Assembly: GCF_003148905.1 (NCBI RefSeq)
Contig: NZ_QGHC01000010.1
Location: 38,482 to 102,481 of the forward strand
DNA length: 64,000 bases
Source of the DNA: Fulvimonas soli
Lineage (GTDB): Bacteria > Pseudomonadota > Gammaproteobacteria > Xanthomonadales > Rhodanobacteraceae
Direction of reading: 5' to 3'
Shown: positions 55,435-64,000 of the stretch, one piece after another
Layout: each line of letters starts with the position of its first letter
Numbering within the stretch: the stretch's first letter is position 1
The notes under the pieces: generated by a model
Told to the model about the DNA's origin: nothing
Seen by the model: only the letters and a program-made list of their open reading frames with translations
Database searches by the model: none
Translations under genes and position numbers: made by a program

Positions 55435-56604
55435 ATGACGACCCCAGCCGCACCTCCCTTCCTCGTCTTCGGCGCCCCGGCCATCGGCGAGGAGGAGATC
55501 GCCGAGGTCGAGGCCTGCCTGCGTTCCGGCTGGCTCGGCACGGGCCCGCGCGTGGCGCGCTTCGAGCGGGACTTCGCCGCCTGGCGCGGGGTGCGGCCCT
55601 CGCAGGTGGCGGCGGTGAACTCCTGCACCGCCGCCCTGCACGTGAGCATGGTGGCGGCCGGGCTGGAGCCGGGCAGCGAGGTGATCACCACGCCGCTGAC
55701 CTTCTGCGCCACCGTCAACGCCATCCTGCACGCCGGGCTGACCCCGGTGCTGGCCGACGTCGACCCGCTGACCCAGAACATCGACCCGGACGCCATCGAG
55801 GCGGCCATCACCCCGCGCACGCGGGCGATCCTGCCGGTGCATTTCGCGGGACGCCCTTGCGCCATGGACCGCCTCATGGCGATCGCCGCCAGGCACGGCC
55901 TCAGGGTGATCGAGGACTGCGCCCACGCGGTGGAAACCGAATTCCACGGCCGGCCGGCCGGCACCTTCGGCGACTTCGGCTGCTACAGCTTCTACGTCAC
56001 CAAGAACGTGGTGACCGGCGAGGGCGGCATGATCCTGGGGCGCGACGAGGAGCACGTGGCGCGCGCGCGCATCCTGGCCCTGCACGGCATGAGCAAGGAC
56101 GCCTGGCACCGCTTCGGCGACAAGGGCTACAGGCACTACCAGGTGGTGGAGTGCGGCTTCAAGTACAACATGATGGACCTGCAGGCGGCGATCGGCCTGC
56201 ACCAGCTGGCGCGCGTGGAGGCCAACTGGCGCCGCCGCCGCGAGCTGTGGCGGCGCTACGACGAGGCCTTCGCCGACCTTCCGCTGACGCTGCCGGCCAC
56301 GCCCGAGCCGGATACCCGACACGGCCACCACCTCTACACCGTGATGGTCGACGAGGCGCGCTGCGGCATCGCCCGCGACGATTTCCTCGACGGTATGAAC
56401 GCGGCGTGCATCGGCACCGGCGTGCACTACCTGTCGATCCCCGAGCACCCCTACTACCAGCAGCGCTTCGGCTGGCGCCCGGAGCAGTGGCCCCATGCCA
56501 TGCACCTGGGACGGCAGACGGTGAGCCTGCCGCTGTCGCCCGGCATGACCGATGCCGACGCCGAGCGCGTGATCGATGCCGTGCGCGGGCTGATCCGTCG
56601 TTGA
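55435..56604 (+). CDS. DegT/DnrJ/EryC1/StrS-family PLP aminotransferase
   Basis: The 389-residue enzyme adds an amino group to a nucleotide-linked keto sugar, as in synthesis of amino sugars for O-antigen or pilin glycans. The family blocks are WLGTGPRVARFERDFA, AVNSCTAALHVSM, DVDPLTQNIDPDAIEAAI, IEDCAHAVETEF and the PLP lysine Lys190 in FYVTKNVVTGEGGM. ATG 55435 gives a standard length. It opens the glycan locus; its position next to pilB hints at pilin glycosylation, but this is only inference. Confidence 0.92.
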   Translation: MTTPAAPPFLVFGAPAIGEEEIAEVEACLRSGWLGTGPRVARFERDFAAWRGVRPSQVAAVNSCTAALHVSMVAAGLEPGSEVITTPLTFCATVNAILHAGLTPVLADVDPLTQNIDPDAIEAAITPRTRAILPVHFAGRPCAMDRLMAIAARHGLRVIEDCAHAVETEFHGRPAGTFGDFGCYSFYVTKNVVTGEGGMILGRDEEHVARARILALHGMSKDAWHRFGDKGYRHYQVVECGFKYNMMDLQAAIGLHQLARVEANWRRRRELWRRYDEAFADLPLTLPATPEPDTRHGHHLYTVMVDEARCGIARDDFLDGMNAACIGTGVHYLSIPEHPYYQQRFGWRPEQWPHAMHLGRQTVSLPLSPGMTDADAERVIDAVRGLIRR

Positions 56605-56704
56605 AAGCGCGTTTCGCCAACCTGCGTTCCGGCCGGCGTCGGCCAGTGGACTCCATTCTTGCGAGAGCAGGCATGGGCTCTGCCGTGCGCCAAAGCATTG
56701 GAGG

Positions 56705-56735
56705 GCGTCATTCCCGCGCAAGCGGGGATCCATTG
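56705..56735. repeat. GTCATTCC-type palindromic repeat
   Basis: GCGTCATTCCCGCGCAAGCG followed by GGGATCCATTG lies in the 258-bp gap between the aminotransferase and the first glycosyltransferase. The core CCCGC-GCAA-GCGGG is a hairpin. Nothing else in the gap is recognised. Confidence 0.75.
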
Positions 56736-56862
56736 CCCTTTCCGGGCGTCCACGGACAGCCAGCGGAGTGCGGCAAAGCCCGCTCCCGAATCTGCCCACC
56801 CGGTCCACCCAGCCCCTTCGCCCGCCGCGCTATGATCCCCAGCCACACTCGGGGGAGTCGCC

Positions 56863-57717
56863 TTGAACCGCCTCAGCATCATCCTGCCCGCCAAGAACGA
56901 GGGCGCCGCCCTGGCCGGCCTGCTGCCGCGCCTGTGCGCCGCGCGGCCCGACGCGGAGATCATCGTGGTCGACGACGGCTCCGCCGACGATACCCGGGCA
57001 CTGTGCCAGGCCGCCGGCGTGACCTGCCTGTCCTCGCCGTATTCGATGGGCAACGGCGCCGCGATCAAGCGCGGCGCGCGCGCCGCGAGCGGCGACGTGC
57101 TGGTGTTCATGGACGGCGATGGCCAGCACGACCCGGCCGACATCGCGCGCCTGCTCGCCAAGCTGGACGAAGGCTACGACATGGCGGTCGGCGCCCGCGA
57201 CTGGGACAGCCAGGCCGGAGTGGGGCGCGGAGTGGCCAACACGCTCTACAACTGGCTGGCCACCCGCATGACCGGCCACGTGGTAGCCGACCTGACCTCC
57301 GGCTTCCGTGCCGTGCGCGCGGACAAGTTCCGCGAATTCCTCTACCTGCTGCCCAACGGCTTCAGCTACCCCACCACCAGCACCATGGCCTTCTTCCGCA
57401 GCGCCTACCCGGTAGCCTACGTGCCGATCAAGGCGGCGCAGCGCATCGGCAGGAGCCACATCAGGCCATTGCGCGACGGGCTGCGCTTCCTGCTGATCAT
57501 CTTCAAGATCGCGACGTTGTATTCGCCGTTGAAGCTGTTTGCGCCGGCAAGCGTGTTGTTTTTCCTGCTCGGCTGCACGAACTACGCGTGGACGTTCGTG
57601 CGTGAAGGCCGGCTTACCAATATGAGCGCCTTGCTGTGGAGCGCGGCGGTGATCGTGTTCCTGATCGGCTTAGTGTCGGAGCAGATCACGGCATTGATGT
57701 ACCGGCGGGATGGATAA
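56863..57717 (+). CDS. Glycosyltransferase family 2, membrane-anchored
   Basis: The 284-residue protein has an N-terminal GT-A domain (LSIILPAKNEGAALAGLL, the first Asp pair in IIVVDDGSADDT, and FMDGDGQHDP with the DxD-like motif) and two C-terminal membrane helices (about 215-240 and 252-275). The layout resembles polyprenyl-phosphate sugar transferases such as GtrB/DPM1-like enzymes, which load a sugar onto the lipid carrier. The start is TTG at 56863, five bases after GGGGGAG. It overlaps the next gene by 8 bp. Confidence 0.88.
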   Translation: MNRLSIILPAKNEGAALAGLLPRLCAARPDAEIIVVDDGSADDTRALCQAAGVTCLSSPYSMGNGAAIKRGARAASGDVLVFMDGDGQHDPADIARLLAKLDEGYDMAVGARDWDSQAGVGRGVANTLYNWLATRMTGHVVADLTSGFRAVRADKFREFLYLLPNGFSYPTTSTMAFFRSAYPVAYVPIKAAQRIGRSHIRPLRDGLRFLLIIFKIATLYSPLKLFAPASVLFFLLGCTNYAWTFVREGRLTNMSALLWSAAVIVFLIGLVSEQITALMYRRDG

Positions 57718-58873
57718 CGCACGCAAGCTGCGGGTGCAGCTGATCACCCGGAATCTCCCCCCGCTGGTCGGCGGGATGGAGCAGTTGAACTGGCACCTGG
57801 TCGATCAACTTCGCGCGGCAGCCGATGTCGTCGTCGTAGGGCCGGAAGGCGCGTCGGCATTTGCGCCCCCGGCGACGGATATCCGCGAGGTGCCATTGCG
57901 GCCGCTTTGGCGCTTTCTGCTCGTTGCAACGCGTTGCGCCGTGGCCGTTGCGAGGCAGTTTCGGCCCGACGTCGTTTTCGGAGGCAGCGGATTGATGGCA
58001 CCGATGACCTGGGTGTCGGCCCGGCTGGTCGGCGCGAAAGCGGCCATTTATCTCCACGGCCTGGACATCGCCGTGAATCACCCGCTCTATCGCTGGTTCT
58101 GGTTGCCTTTCCTGCACCGCATGGATCTCGTGTTTGCCAACAGTAGCGCGACGCAGGCTATGGCTGTTGCACAAGGCATTCCAGCGGCGCGGATTGCGAT
58201 CGTGCATCCGGGAGTCGCCGTGCCCGGCGCGTTACCAGGCCATTCGCCGAAGCGTGTGGCGGATGCCTTCTCTGGCTTGGGGGATGGCAAGGTACTGCTG
58301 TCCGTGGGGCGGCTTTCCAGCAGAAAGGGATTGTGCGAATTCGTTAGCGAAGTGCTGCCCTTGATCGTCCGGAGATGTCCGGACGTGATGCTCCTGATCG
58401 CGGGCGATGTACCGAAAGATGCTCTTCATGCCAAGGCGCAAACACCCGAGATGATACGGGATGCAGCCCGGAGGGCCGGCGTCGGCGATCATTTGCGTTT
58501 CCTCGGAGTGATTGTGGATCGCGAGCATCTGGCGGACATTTATCGAGGATCCGATCTGCATGTGTTCCCGGTTCGCACCATCCCGGGTGATCCGGAGGGT
58601 TTCGGCATGGTGGCCATCGAGGCGGCCGCTTTCGGGGTTCCGACTGTTGCTTACGCGACAGGCGGTGTAGTGGACGCGGTCGCCGATGGTGTGTCGGGAC
58701 GGTTGGTGGCACCGGGCCAGCCGCAGGCGTTTGCGGATGCCGTTGTCGCCCTACTGGAGCGGCCGCTTCCGCGCGAGCAGGTCTGGCGTCATGCACAGGC
58801 GTATGACTGGAGCCAATTCGGCCGCAAGATTTTCGGCACCCTGTGCAATTTGACGTCGACTGGGAGCACGTGA
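57710..58873 (+). CDS. Glycosyltransferase family 4 (GT-B fold)
   Basis: The 387-residue GT-B enzyme has the N-terminal ITRNLPPLVGGMEQLNWHL, an acceptor-side loop with FGGSGLMAPM and YLHGLDI, and the C-terminal donor domain with LLSVGRLSSRKGLCEFV and the signature GDPEGFGMVAIEAAAFGVPTVA (E-x7-E type). It is probably a retaining sugar transferase in polysaccharide assembly. The gene overlaps its neighbours on both sides (8 bp and 1 bp). G+C content falls noticeably from here onward. Confidence 0.9.
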   Translation: MDNARKLRVQLITRNLPPLVGGMEQLNWHLVDQLRAAADVVVVGPEGASAFAPPATDIREVPLRPLWRFLLVATRCAVAVARQFRPDVVFGGSGLMAPMTWVSARLVGAKAAIYLHGLDIAVNHPLYRWFWLPFLHRMDLVFANSSATQAMAVAQGIPAARIAIVHPGVAVPGALPGHSPKRVADAFSGLGDGKVLLSVGRLSSRKGLCEFVSEVLPLIVRRCPDVMLLIAGDVPKDALHAKAQTPEMIRDAARRAGVGDHLRFLGVIVDREHLADIYRGSDLHVFPVRTIPGDPEGFGMVAIEAAAFGVPTVAYATGGVVDAVADGVSGRLVAPGQPQAFADAVVALLERPLPREQVWRHAQAYDWSQFGRKIFGTLCNLTSTGST

Positions 58874-59886
58874 TGAGCTTGCCGCGTGGCGTATGGTTCC
58901 CTGCTATACGTGCTGGCAGTGGCGCGGACATCTATACACGGCGCCTTGCGTCGGGCCTCGAGCGGATGGGCATCCGTACGCAGGTCGACTGGCTTCCATC
59001 GCGTGCGGAATACGCGCCGTGGACGGTACGGCCATTGTCTCCGCCGCCATGGGCCGATGTGGTTCATGTGAACAGCTGGTTGCCGGCGAGTTTGATCCAG
59101 GGGGATTTGCCTCGCGTTGTGACCGTGCATCATTGCGTGCATGACCCCCTTTATGCCCCATACCGATCGGCGATGCAGGCGTGCTATTACCGCAGCTACA
59201 TTCGTGGCGTTGAGCGTCGCATGCTCGAGAACGCCGCCTGCATCACCGCAGTGAGTCATTACACGGCCCGGGCTACCCGGAACGCCTTTGGTCCCTTGCC
59301 CGTCGAGGTGATCCACAACGGTATCGATCTCGATGGGCCTTTCCATCCGGGCACGCCGCGCGGCGCGACTAAGCCGTTTCGCTTGTTGTTTGTTGGCCGC
59401 TGGGTACGACGCAAAGCGGCGGATCTGCTTGCCCCCATTATGACGATTCTGGGCGATGGATTCGTGCTGTCGTGCACCGGCGATGCTCCGTCGCGGAATG
59501 TACCGGCCAACATCCGATTTCTTGGGGACTTGCCGGCGGATACGGATTTGGCTGAAGCGTATCGCGCCTGCGATGCGTTATTGTTTCCATCCCGACTGGA
59601 AGGTTTCGGTCTTGTCGCGCTCGAGGCGCAAGCTTGCGGCAGGCCAGTCGTGGCAGCCAGGAATTCGGCCATCCCCGAAGTCGTGGAGGATGGTTGCACA
59701 GGGCTGCTGGTCGATACTGACAATGTCGAGGCATTTGTGGCGGCCATCCGTCAACTTGCCGGTGATCGCGAAAGGCTTGCGCGAATGGGGCGGGCTGCGC
59801 GGGCTAGCGTCGAAAGACGTTTCGACTTGCAGCACATGCTTGGTGACTACATCAAGGTTTACAGGCGCGTATTGTCGAGTACGTGA
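58873..59886 (+). CDS. Glycosyltransferase family 4 (GT-B fold)
   Basis: This 337-residue protein shows GSGADIYTRRLASGLERMG at the N-terminus, VTVHHCVHDPLY and ITAVSHYTARAT in the acceptor domain, and the donor part with LLFVGRWVRRKAADLL and FPSRLEGFGLVALEAQACGRPVVAA. The ATG at 58873 shares its first base with the stop of the upstream gene (TGATG) and follows GGGAGC; an in-frame GTG at 58843 would add ten residues. It ends 1 bp before the convergent glycosyltransferase. Confidence 0.9.
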   Translation: MSLPRGVWFPAIRAGSGADIYTRRLASGLERMGIRTQVDWLPSRAEYAPWTVRPLSPPPWADVVHVNSWLPASLIQGDLPRVVTVHHCVHDPLYAPYRSAMQACYYRSYIRGVERRMLENAACITAVSHYTARATRNAFGPLPVEVIHNGIDLDGPFHPGTPRGATKPFRLLFVGRWVRRKAADLLAPIMTILGDGFVLSCTGDAPSRNVPANIRFLGDLPADTDLAEAYRACDALLFPSRLEGFGLVALEAQACGRPVVAARNSAIPEVVEDGCTGLLVDTDNVEAFVAAIRQLAGDRERLARMGRAARASVERRFDLQHMLGDYIKVYRRVLSST

Positions 59887-59887
59887 T

Positions 59888-61051
59888 TCATTCCACGCCG
59901 ACCAGCTCGCCCAGTGCTTGGCCAACATCATTCACGACTCGGGCGAGGGTCAGACGTGCCAGCGCGTCGGCCTTGCCCTGGTTGGCCAGCATGCGGGCCA
60001 GTGGTGGGTCATCCAAGAGTCGGTGTAAGGCGCAAGCCAGCGCCAGGGCATCTCCTGGCGGGATCAGCAGGCCGGTTGATCCGTCCCGGATGATTTCCGG
60101 AACCCCACCCACGGCCGTGGCGACAATGGGAGTGCCTGCATGCAGGGTCTCTATGACCACGCGCGGGCAAGGATCGAATGCCGTGGAAGGATGGACCACG
60201 ATATCGACCGAGTGCATCAGTGCGCCAATATCCGACCGTCGGCCCAGGAAATGCACGCGACCGGCCAGTTCCGGTGCTCGCGCCTGCTGCATCAAGCTTT
60301 GGGCGTAGTCCGGGTTGTCTTGGGTGGCCCCACCCACGATGAGCGCGTGGGCTGTGGGAAGGTTCCTCATGGCTTCGAGCAGCACCTCCTGTCCTTTCCA
60401 GGGAAGCAACTGACCGAAACACCCGATCAGAGGCGCGTCGGCGGGGATCCCGAGTCCGGACCGGATGTTGTCAATACGCGCTGCCTGCCCGTACTTGGCA
60501 GGATCGACGCCATTGAGAATGATGCGCACAAGCTCGGGCTTCGCTCCCGAAGTGACGAGTGTATCGGCAGCTGCGTGCGACACCGAGAATACGCGGGACG
60601 CAAAGGTATTGAGCGCAGCCACCAGGATGCGTTCGGACAGGCGGTTGCGCCAGTTTGTCCCCGAACATACAGCTACGATGTCACGCTGGTGCCAGATCAT
60701 GTGCTTGCCCGCGATGCGCGCGGCAAGCCCGCCGATAACCACGGCTTTCTTGGCGTTGACATAGATGACGTCATAGTTGTGCGCCAGCTTCGCGATGCGA
60801 AATGCCAAGGCGGGCAATTGATGGAGGGAGAATATGCGTCGTATCAACGATGTCTTGGAACGCATCGCCAACAAGGATCCTCCGGCAGACACGCGCTCGA
60901 CTTCGAGACCCCTCGATCTCGCTAGTTCGAGAAATGGCCCATCCGAAAGAGATGCGATCAGGCAGGGCAAGCCCAACCCTTCCGCCAGTGCCAGCATGCT
61001 GAGATCGGCTCCGGTAATGTCTACCGAATAGGTAAGGAACAGTATTTTCAT
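59888..61051 (-). CDS. Glycosyltransferase family 4 (GT-B fold)
   Basis: The 387-residue protein begins MKILFLTYSVDITGADLSML, typical of GT4 enzymes that bind a nucleotide sugar. MIWHQRDIVA and VFSVSHAAADTL lie in the first domain, IGCFGQLLPWKGQEVLLEAM and HPSTAFDPCPRVVIETLHAGTPIVA in the second, the latter with the usual acidic residue pair slightly altered (Asp-Pro-Cys-Pro-Arg in place of Glu-Gly-Phe). It is the last gene of the minus-strand block and is coupled to the GT2 gene upstream (ATGA overlap). AT-richer than the rest of the window. Confidence 0.9.
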   Translation of the reverse strand: MKILFLTYSVDITGADLSMLALAEGLGLPCLIASLSDGPFLELARSRGLEVERVSAGGSLLAMRSKTSLIRRIFSLHQLPALAFRIAKLAHNYDVIYVNAKKAVVIGGLAARIAGKHMIWHQRDIVAVCSGTNWRNRLSERILVAALNTFASRVFSVSHAAADTLVTSGAKPELVRIILNGVDPAKYGQAARIDNIRSGLGIPADAPLIGCFGQLLPWKGQEVLLEAMRNLPTAHALIVGGATQDNPDYAQSLMQQARAPELAGRVHFLGRRSDIGALMHSVDIVVHPSTAFDPCPRVVIETLHAGTPIVATAVGGVPEIIRDGSTGLLIPPGDALALACALHRLLDDPPLARMLANQGKADALARLTLARVVNDVGQALGELVGVE

Positions 61052-61962
61052 GGCAACGGCTTGCGGCTGACAGTGGGTTGAGCGGTCGCCTGCAAGAGGG
61101 CGTGTACAGGGGTAAGGTTCCGCGCACGCGCCGAACGCATGAGCGCCCGGAGCGGCAACGTGATGGCGCGGCCCAGGGTCAGCACGATGCGGTCGGGCAG
61201 GTTGTGCGCCAGCTTGCGTGCGAGCAGGATATGCCCGCGCGCCGTGTGATACTCATAGAACGAGCTGTTGGTTACGGACGAGCTGTTCGCCGCGTGGGTG
61301 AATGTGCATTCGACCGTAGTTAGAGCGACGCCGGATCTGGTTAGACGCCAGGAGAGCTCGACGTCTTCACCGTACATAAAGAAATCGGCATCGAAGAGTG
61401 GTGTTGACAACAGCTGCTTCGGAATCAGCAAGCAGGCGCCGCTGATGTATGCAAAAGAGCCGGGCAGTCGGCGCTTGCTCACGAGCGCCAGCGTGCGCTG
61501 GTACCAGCGCACGGAAGGCACTCCGTCCGTGGTTTCATGCGGGGCCACCAACACTAGGCCACGGGACATGCGCATGGCTTGCCATAGGGTAGCGACGGCT
61601 GACACGCCAAGCTGGGCATCGTTGTTGATGACCAGGATCGCTTCCAGCTGCGGTATGCTAGCGAGGACATCCACGCCAAGCTGGATGCCGCGGGCGAAAC
61701 CAACATTGGTGTGGGAGACCAGTATCTCTACGATAGTCTTCGAGTCGCGTGCAATGCCCGTCAATGCATCCTGCAGGCGCGTTGTTTCGGCGGCGCTCTC
61801 GGAATTGTCCACAACAGCGATGTAATCCACTTGGTCCAGTAGACTGGACACGCAGCGCTGGGTGAGGTCAGCACGGCGATAGTTGATCAGCACTGCGCCG
61901 AGGACGGAGTGGTGGGCTGCGTTTTCGTCGGTGTCGGCGGCGCCAGTCGTTGAGGTGATCAT
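61048..61962 (-). CDS. Glycosyltransferase family 2 (rhamnosyltransferase-like)
   Basis: The 304-residue inverting GT-A enzyme contains VLINYRRADLTQRCVSSLL, the Asp in YIAVVDNSE, TNVGFARGIQLG, LVINNDAQLG (the DxD-like metal motif) and a C-terminal FMYGEDVELSWRLTRSG, the ED motif of rhamnosyl- and similar transferases. The ATG at 61962 overlaps the asnB-like stop (ATGA) and is preferred over a frame extension of 32 residues that lies inside the upstream gene. It is coupled on both sides. Confidence 0.88.
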   Translation of the reverse strand: MITSTTGAADTDENAAHHSVLGAVLINYRRADLTQRCVSSLLDQVDYIAVVDNSESAAETTRLQDALTGIARDSKTIVEILVSHTNVGFARGIQLGVDVLASIPQLEAILVINNDAQLGVSAVATLWQAMRMSRGLVLVAPHETTDGVPSVRWYQRTLALVSKRRLPGSFAYISGACLLIPKQLLSTPLFDADFFMYGEDVELSWRLTRSGVALTTVECTFTHAANSSSVTNSSFYEYHTARGHILLARKLAHNLPDRIVLTLGRAITLPLRALMRSARARNLTPVHALLQATAQPTVSRKPLP

Positions 61963-63875
61963 GGCGCGCTTGCTGAAGTGTGACCAAGCCAGAACTGGAA
62001 GCACAGGATGGTCCACAACGCTTGGCTTTCGTCCTTGCCAGCAAGATGCCGGGACCATATAGCGCGTGCAGCACGTTCATTGAGATAGCCGCCGGACTTG
62101 ATCGTCGTAGCATCCAGCATCTGCTCGGCCCATCCCCGGAGCGGACCGCGAAGCCATTGCGCGATGGGTACGTTGAAGCCGCGTTTCGGCAGCTTGATCA
62201 GGTCATCCGGCAGATAGGTGCGCAATAGCCGGCGCAGCGGAAGTTTGCCCAGCGAACCCTGGATCTTGTCGTGAAACGGGATGCGCCAAGAAAGCTCGAC
62301 CATCGAGGGGGAGAGGAACGGCATGCGCACCTCGAGCGATACAGCCATGCTCGCGCGGTCGGTCTTCACCATCAGGTCGTCTGGTAGATAGCGCAATTGG
62401 TCGCTCAAAAGCATGTGCGACGCACCTAGGTTGCCGGACAGCGAGCTGTTGTTCATGACGGCCCCCGGGAAAGAGGTGTTGCCGGCAAGGATGTCGGCTT
62501 GGGGGCGAACCCAGACCGAGGAAAGGCAGTCATGGACGCCGGCGGCGTCGAGTTGCTGCATGGCTGTGGCGACGCGGTCGATCCGGCGCGCCGCGGCAAA
62601 CCCGGGGTGCACGAAGAGGGTTGTTGCCAACCGTCCGATTGATCGCCTCAAGGCTACGGGCCAGCGCTGATAGGTGCGCATGTGGCGCATTGCGTTCCAG
62701 TAGCGCGGATAGCCGCCGAACAGTTCGTCGGCGCCGTCACCAGAGAGGCTCACCGTCACGTGCGGGCGTGTGACCGAAGCAAGCAGCATGGTCGGAAGCT
62801 GCGAGGTATCGGCAAACGGTTCGTCGTAGACCTCAATGGACCGGGGCAGCAAGTCCAGTGCCTGCTCAGGGCTGAAGCGCACCGTTTGGTGGTCAGACCC
62901 GAGATAGCGGGCGACACGTTCGGCCTGTACGCTCTCATCGAAAGCCTTTTCGGAGAATCCGATGGTGAAGGTCTTGACCCGGTGCGATGATTTCTGCTGC
63001 ATCACGGCGGCAACCAGGGACGAGTCGATGCCACCGGAGAGGAAGGCGCCCACGGGGACGTCGGCCAGCATGCGGTTGCTGACCGATGCCTCGAAGGCAT
63101 GCTTCAGGGCTTCGATCGATTCGTCCGCAGCAAGCTTGGGAGTGCTTTGCGCCGCCAAGTCGGCCGCGGACCAATAGGTTACGCATGCCTGCTGGAACTC
63201 GCTTACCGTACCTATATGCCGCATCGAGTGCTGGTCCAGGCAGATCCAGCTCCCTGGCGGAAGTTTGAAGGTCGTCCGATAGATTGACAAAGGCGATGGG
63301 ATGTAGCCGTGAACGAAGTATTGGCGGATCGCCTCCGGGTGAAGGCTTGACTGGAATCCACGCAGGCCGTGGAAGGCTTTCAGCTCGCTGGCAAAGGCAA
63401 CGCCGTTCGACAGAAAGCTGACATACAGCGGCTTCTCGCCCATGCGATCGCGCGCCAGGTAGAGCTTGCGGTCACGTCTGTCCCATGCCGCAAATGCCAG
63501 CATGCCTTCCGCCAGTTCGAGCGCACGCGCCACGCCCCATTGGGCAATGGCTTCGAGCATGATCTCGGTATCGGAGTGGCCCGTCCACAGGATTGCCTCG
63601 CGCGCCTCGAGCCGCTGTTTCAGCGTGGCGGCGTTGTAAATCTCCCCGTTGTAGGAGATGACCCATCGATTGTCCTTGGAATGCATGGGTTGGTGGCCAG
63701 CCTCCGAAAGATCGACGATCGAGAGGCGTCGATGTACTAACCCAATCGACGCAGTGTCGTCGCGCCATACGCCTTCGGAATCGGGGCCTCGATGCACCAA
63801 CGCACGCGACATGCGGGCGAGGCTTCTCACATCGACAGGGCCGTCATGCACAAACAGGCCGGCAATCCCGCACAT
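61959..63875 (-). CDS. asnB: Asparagine synthase (glutamine-hydrolysing) of a glycan locus
   Basis: The 638-residue protein has an N-terminal class II glutaminase domain starting with the nucleophile Cys2 (MCGIAGLFVHDG, LVHRGPDSEGVW, YNGEIYNAA) and a C-terminal ATP-pyrophosphatase synthase domain (FLSGGIDSSLVAAVM near 285; VSLSGDGADELFGGYPRY). Enzymes of this type in polysaccharide loci often amidate sugar carboxylates rather than make free asparagine, so the substrate is open. The ATG at 63875 is fixed by the Cys2 requirement. It is the first gene of the minus-strand block; the 125 bases up to the window end show no gene. Confidence 0.92.
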   Translation of the reverse strand: MCGIAGLFVHDGPVDVRSLARMSRALVHRGPDSEGVWRDDTASIGLVHRRLSIVDLSEAGHQPMHSKDNRWVISYNGEIYNAATLKQRLEAREAILWTGHSDTEIMLEAIAQWGVARALELAEGMLAFAAWDRRDRKLYLARDRMGEKPLYVSFLSNGVAFASELKAFHGLRGFQSSLHPEAIRQYFVHGYIPSPLSIYRTTFKLPPGSWICLDQHSMRHIGTVSEFQQACVTYWSAADLAAQSTPKLAADESIEALKHAFEASVSNRMLADVPVGAFLSGGIDSSLVAAVMQQKSSHRVKTFTIGFSEKAFDESVQAERVARYLGSDHQTVRFSPEQALDLLPRSIEVYDEPFADTSQLPTMLLASVTRPHVTVSLSGDGADELFGGYPRYWNAMRHMRTYQRWPVALRRSIGRLATTLFVHPGFAAARRIDRVATAMQQLDAAGVHDCLSSVWVRPQADILAGNTSFPGAVMNNSSLSGNLGASHMLLSDQLRYLPDDLMVKTDRASMAVSLEVRMPFLSPSMVELSWRIPFHDKIQGSLGKLPLRRLLRTYLPDDLIKLPKRGFNVPIAQWLRGPLRGWAEQMLDATTIKSGGYLNERAARAIWSRHLAGKDESQALWTILCFQFWLGHTSASAP

Positions 63876-64000
63876 AATCAGGTGCCCTTTCGCTGCATAC
63901 GGGCACCTCGAATAACCCCTCCCTTGGCATGGCGTGAGCGGTATAACGCCGTTCGCGCCGCCCGCAAAGTCGGCAAGCGACACCTCGCACGCCCTGAAGT

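Noticed and set aside
63876..64000. N-terminal extension of the AsnB-type protein or an upstream gene
   Set aside because: The class II amidotransferase needs Cys2 exposed after Met removal, which fixes the start at 63875, and the remaining bases carry no recognisable gene.

Overview
The window is a G+C-rich (about 70 % by eye) bacterial chromosome segment, densely coded on both strands. It carries no rRNA, tRNA, CRISPR array, phage module or insertion sequence that I can see. The gene families and gene order (gshB-tonB3-algH-ruvX-pyrB next to a Pil-Chp cluster, pilB/pilC/pilD-coaE, RegB/RegA, ybbAP-tesA, LemA/TPM) point to a gammaproteobacterium of the Xanthomonadales, probably Rhodanobacteraceae (Dyella, Rhodanobacter or Frateuria-like). 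That placement is inference from gene content only.

Layout. 1-4268 (minus): a cut-off lipoprotein, pyrB, ruvX, algH, a TonB-like protein and gshB. 4594-16344 (plus): the type IV pilus chemosensory cluster pilG-pilH-pilI-pilJ-chpA-chpB-chpC, in the Pseudomonas aeruginosa order but without pilK; its CheB-like protein has lost the serine nucleophile. 16522-22923: rsmE and bioA (minus), then gspN and a coupled run of small-molecule phosphatases and nucleotide housecleaning enzymes (IMPase family, nudE, cysQ, mazG). 23010-30121: a small exported protein, a DUF4097 protein with GSGD repeats, an anion permease, a glutathione S-transferase, ybbP-ybbA and divergent tesA. 30245-36842: a two-component pair whose kinase has a degenerate ATP-binding domain, a single-chain 3-oxoacid CoA-transferase, two exported or hypothetical proteins, an isoaspartyl peptidase and regA. 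36913-45659: regB, a POT peptide transporter, dgkA, lemA with two TPM-domain genes, an AT-richer S9 peptidase and lgt.

45692-50156 holds an AIM24-like protein, thyA, an aspartyl-protease-like protein, folA and a MutT-ThiE fusion. 50421-55258 (minus) is the pilus assembly block coaE-pilD-pilC-pilB, with no pilin gene between pilB and pilC. 55435-63875 is a surface polysaccharide or glycosylation locus: a DegT aminotransferase and three glycosyltransferases on plus, then two glycosyltransferases and an asparagine synthase-like amidotransferase on minus. From about 57.7 kb this locus is visibly less G+C-rich, which suggests a transferred or variable island.

The main theme is twitching motility and its control: chemosensory genes at one end, pilus motor, platform and peptidase genes at the other. 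Two dispersed short palindromic repeat families (a GGAGCGGCCTCCGGCCGC type and a GTCATTCC type) sit between operons throughout. I found no clear wholly new system. The observations most worth checking are the methylation-less Pil-Chp pathway, the fused CoA-transferase, the degenerate histidine kinase with its inverted-repeat control region, and the AT-rich glycan island.
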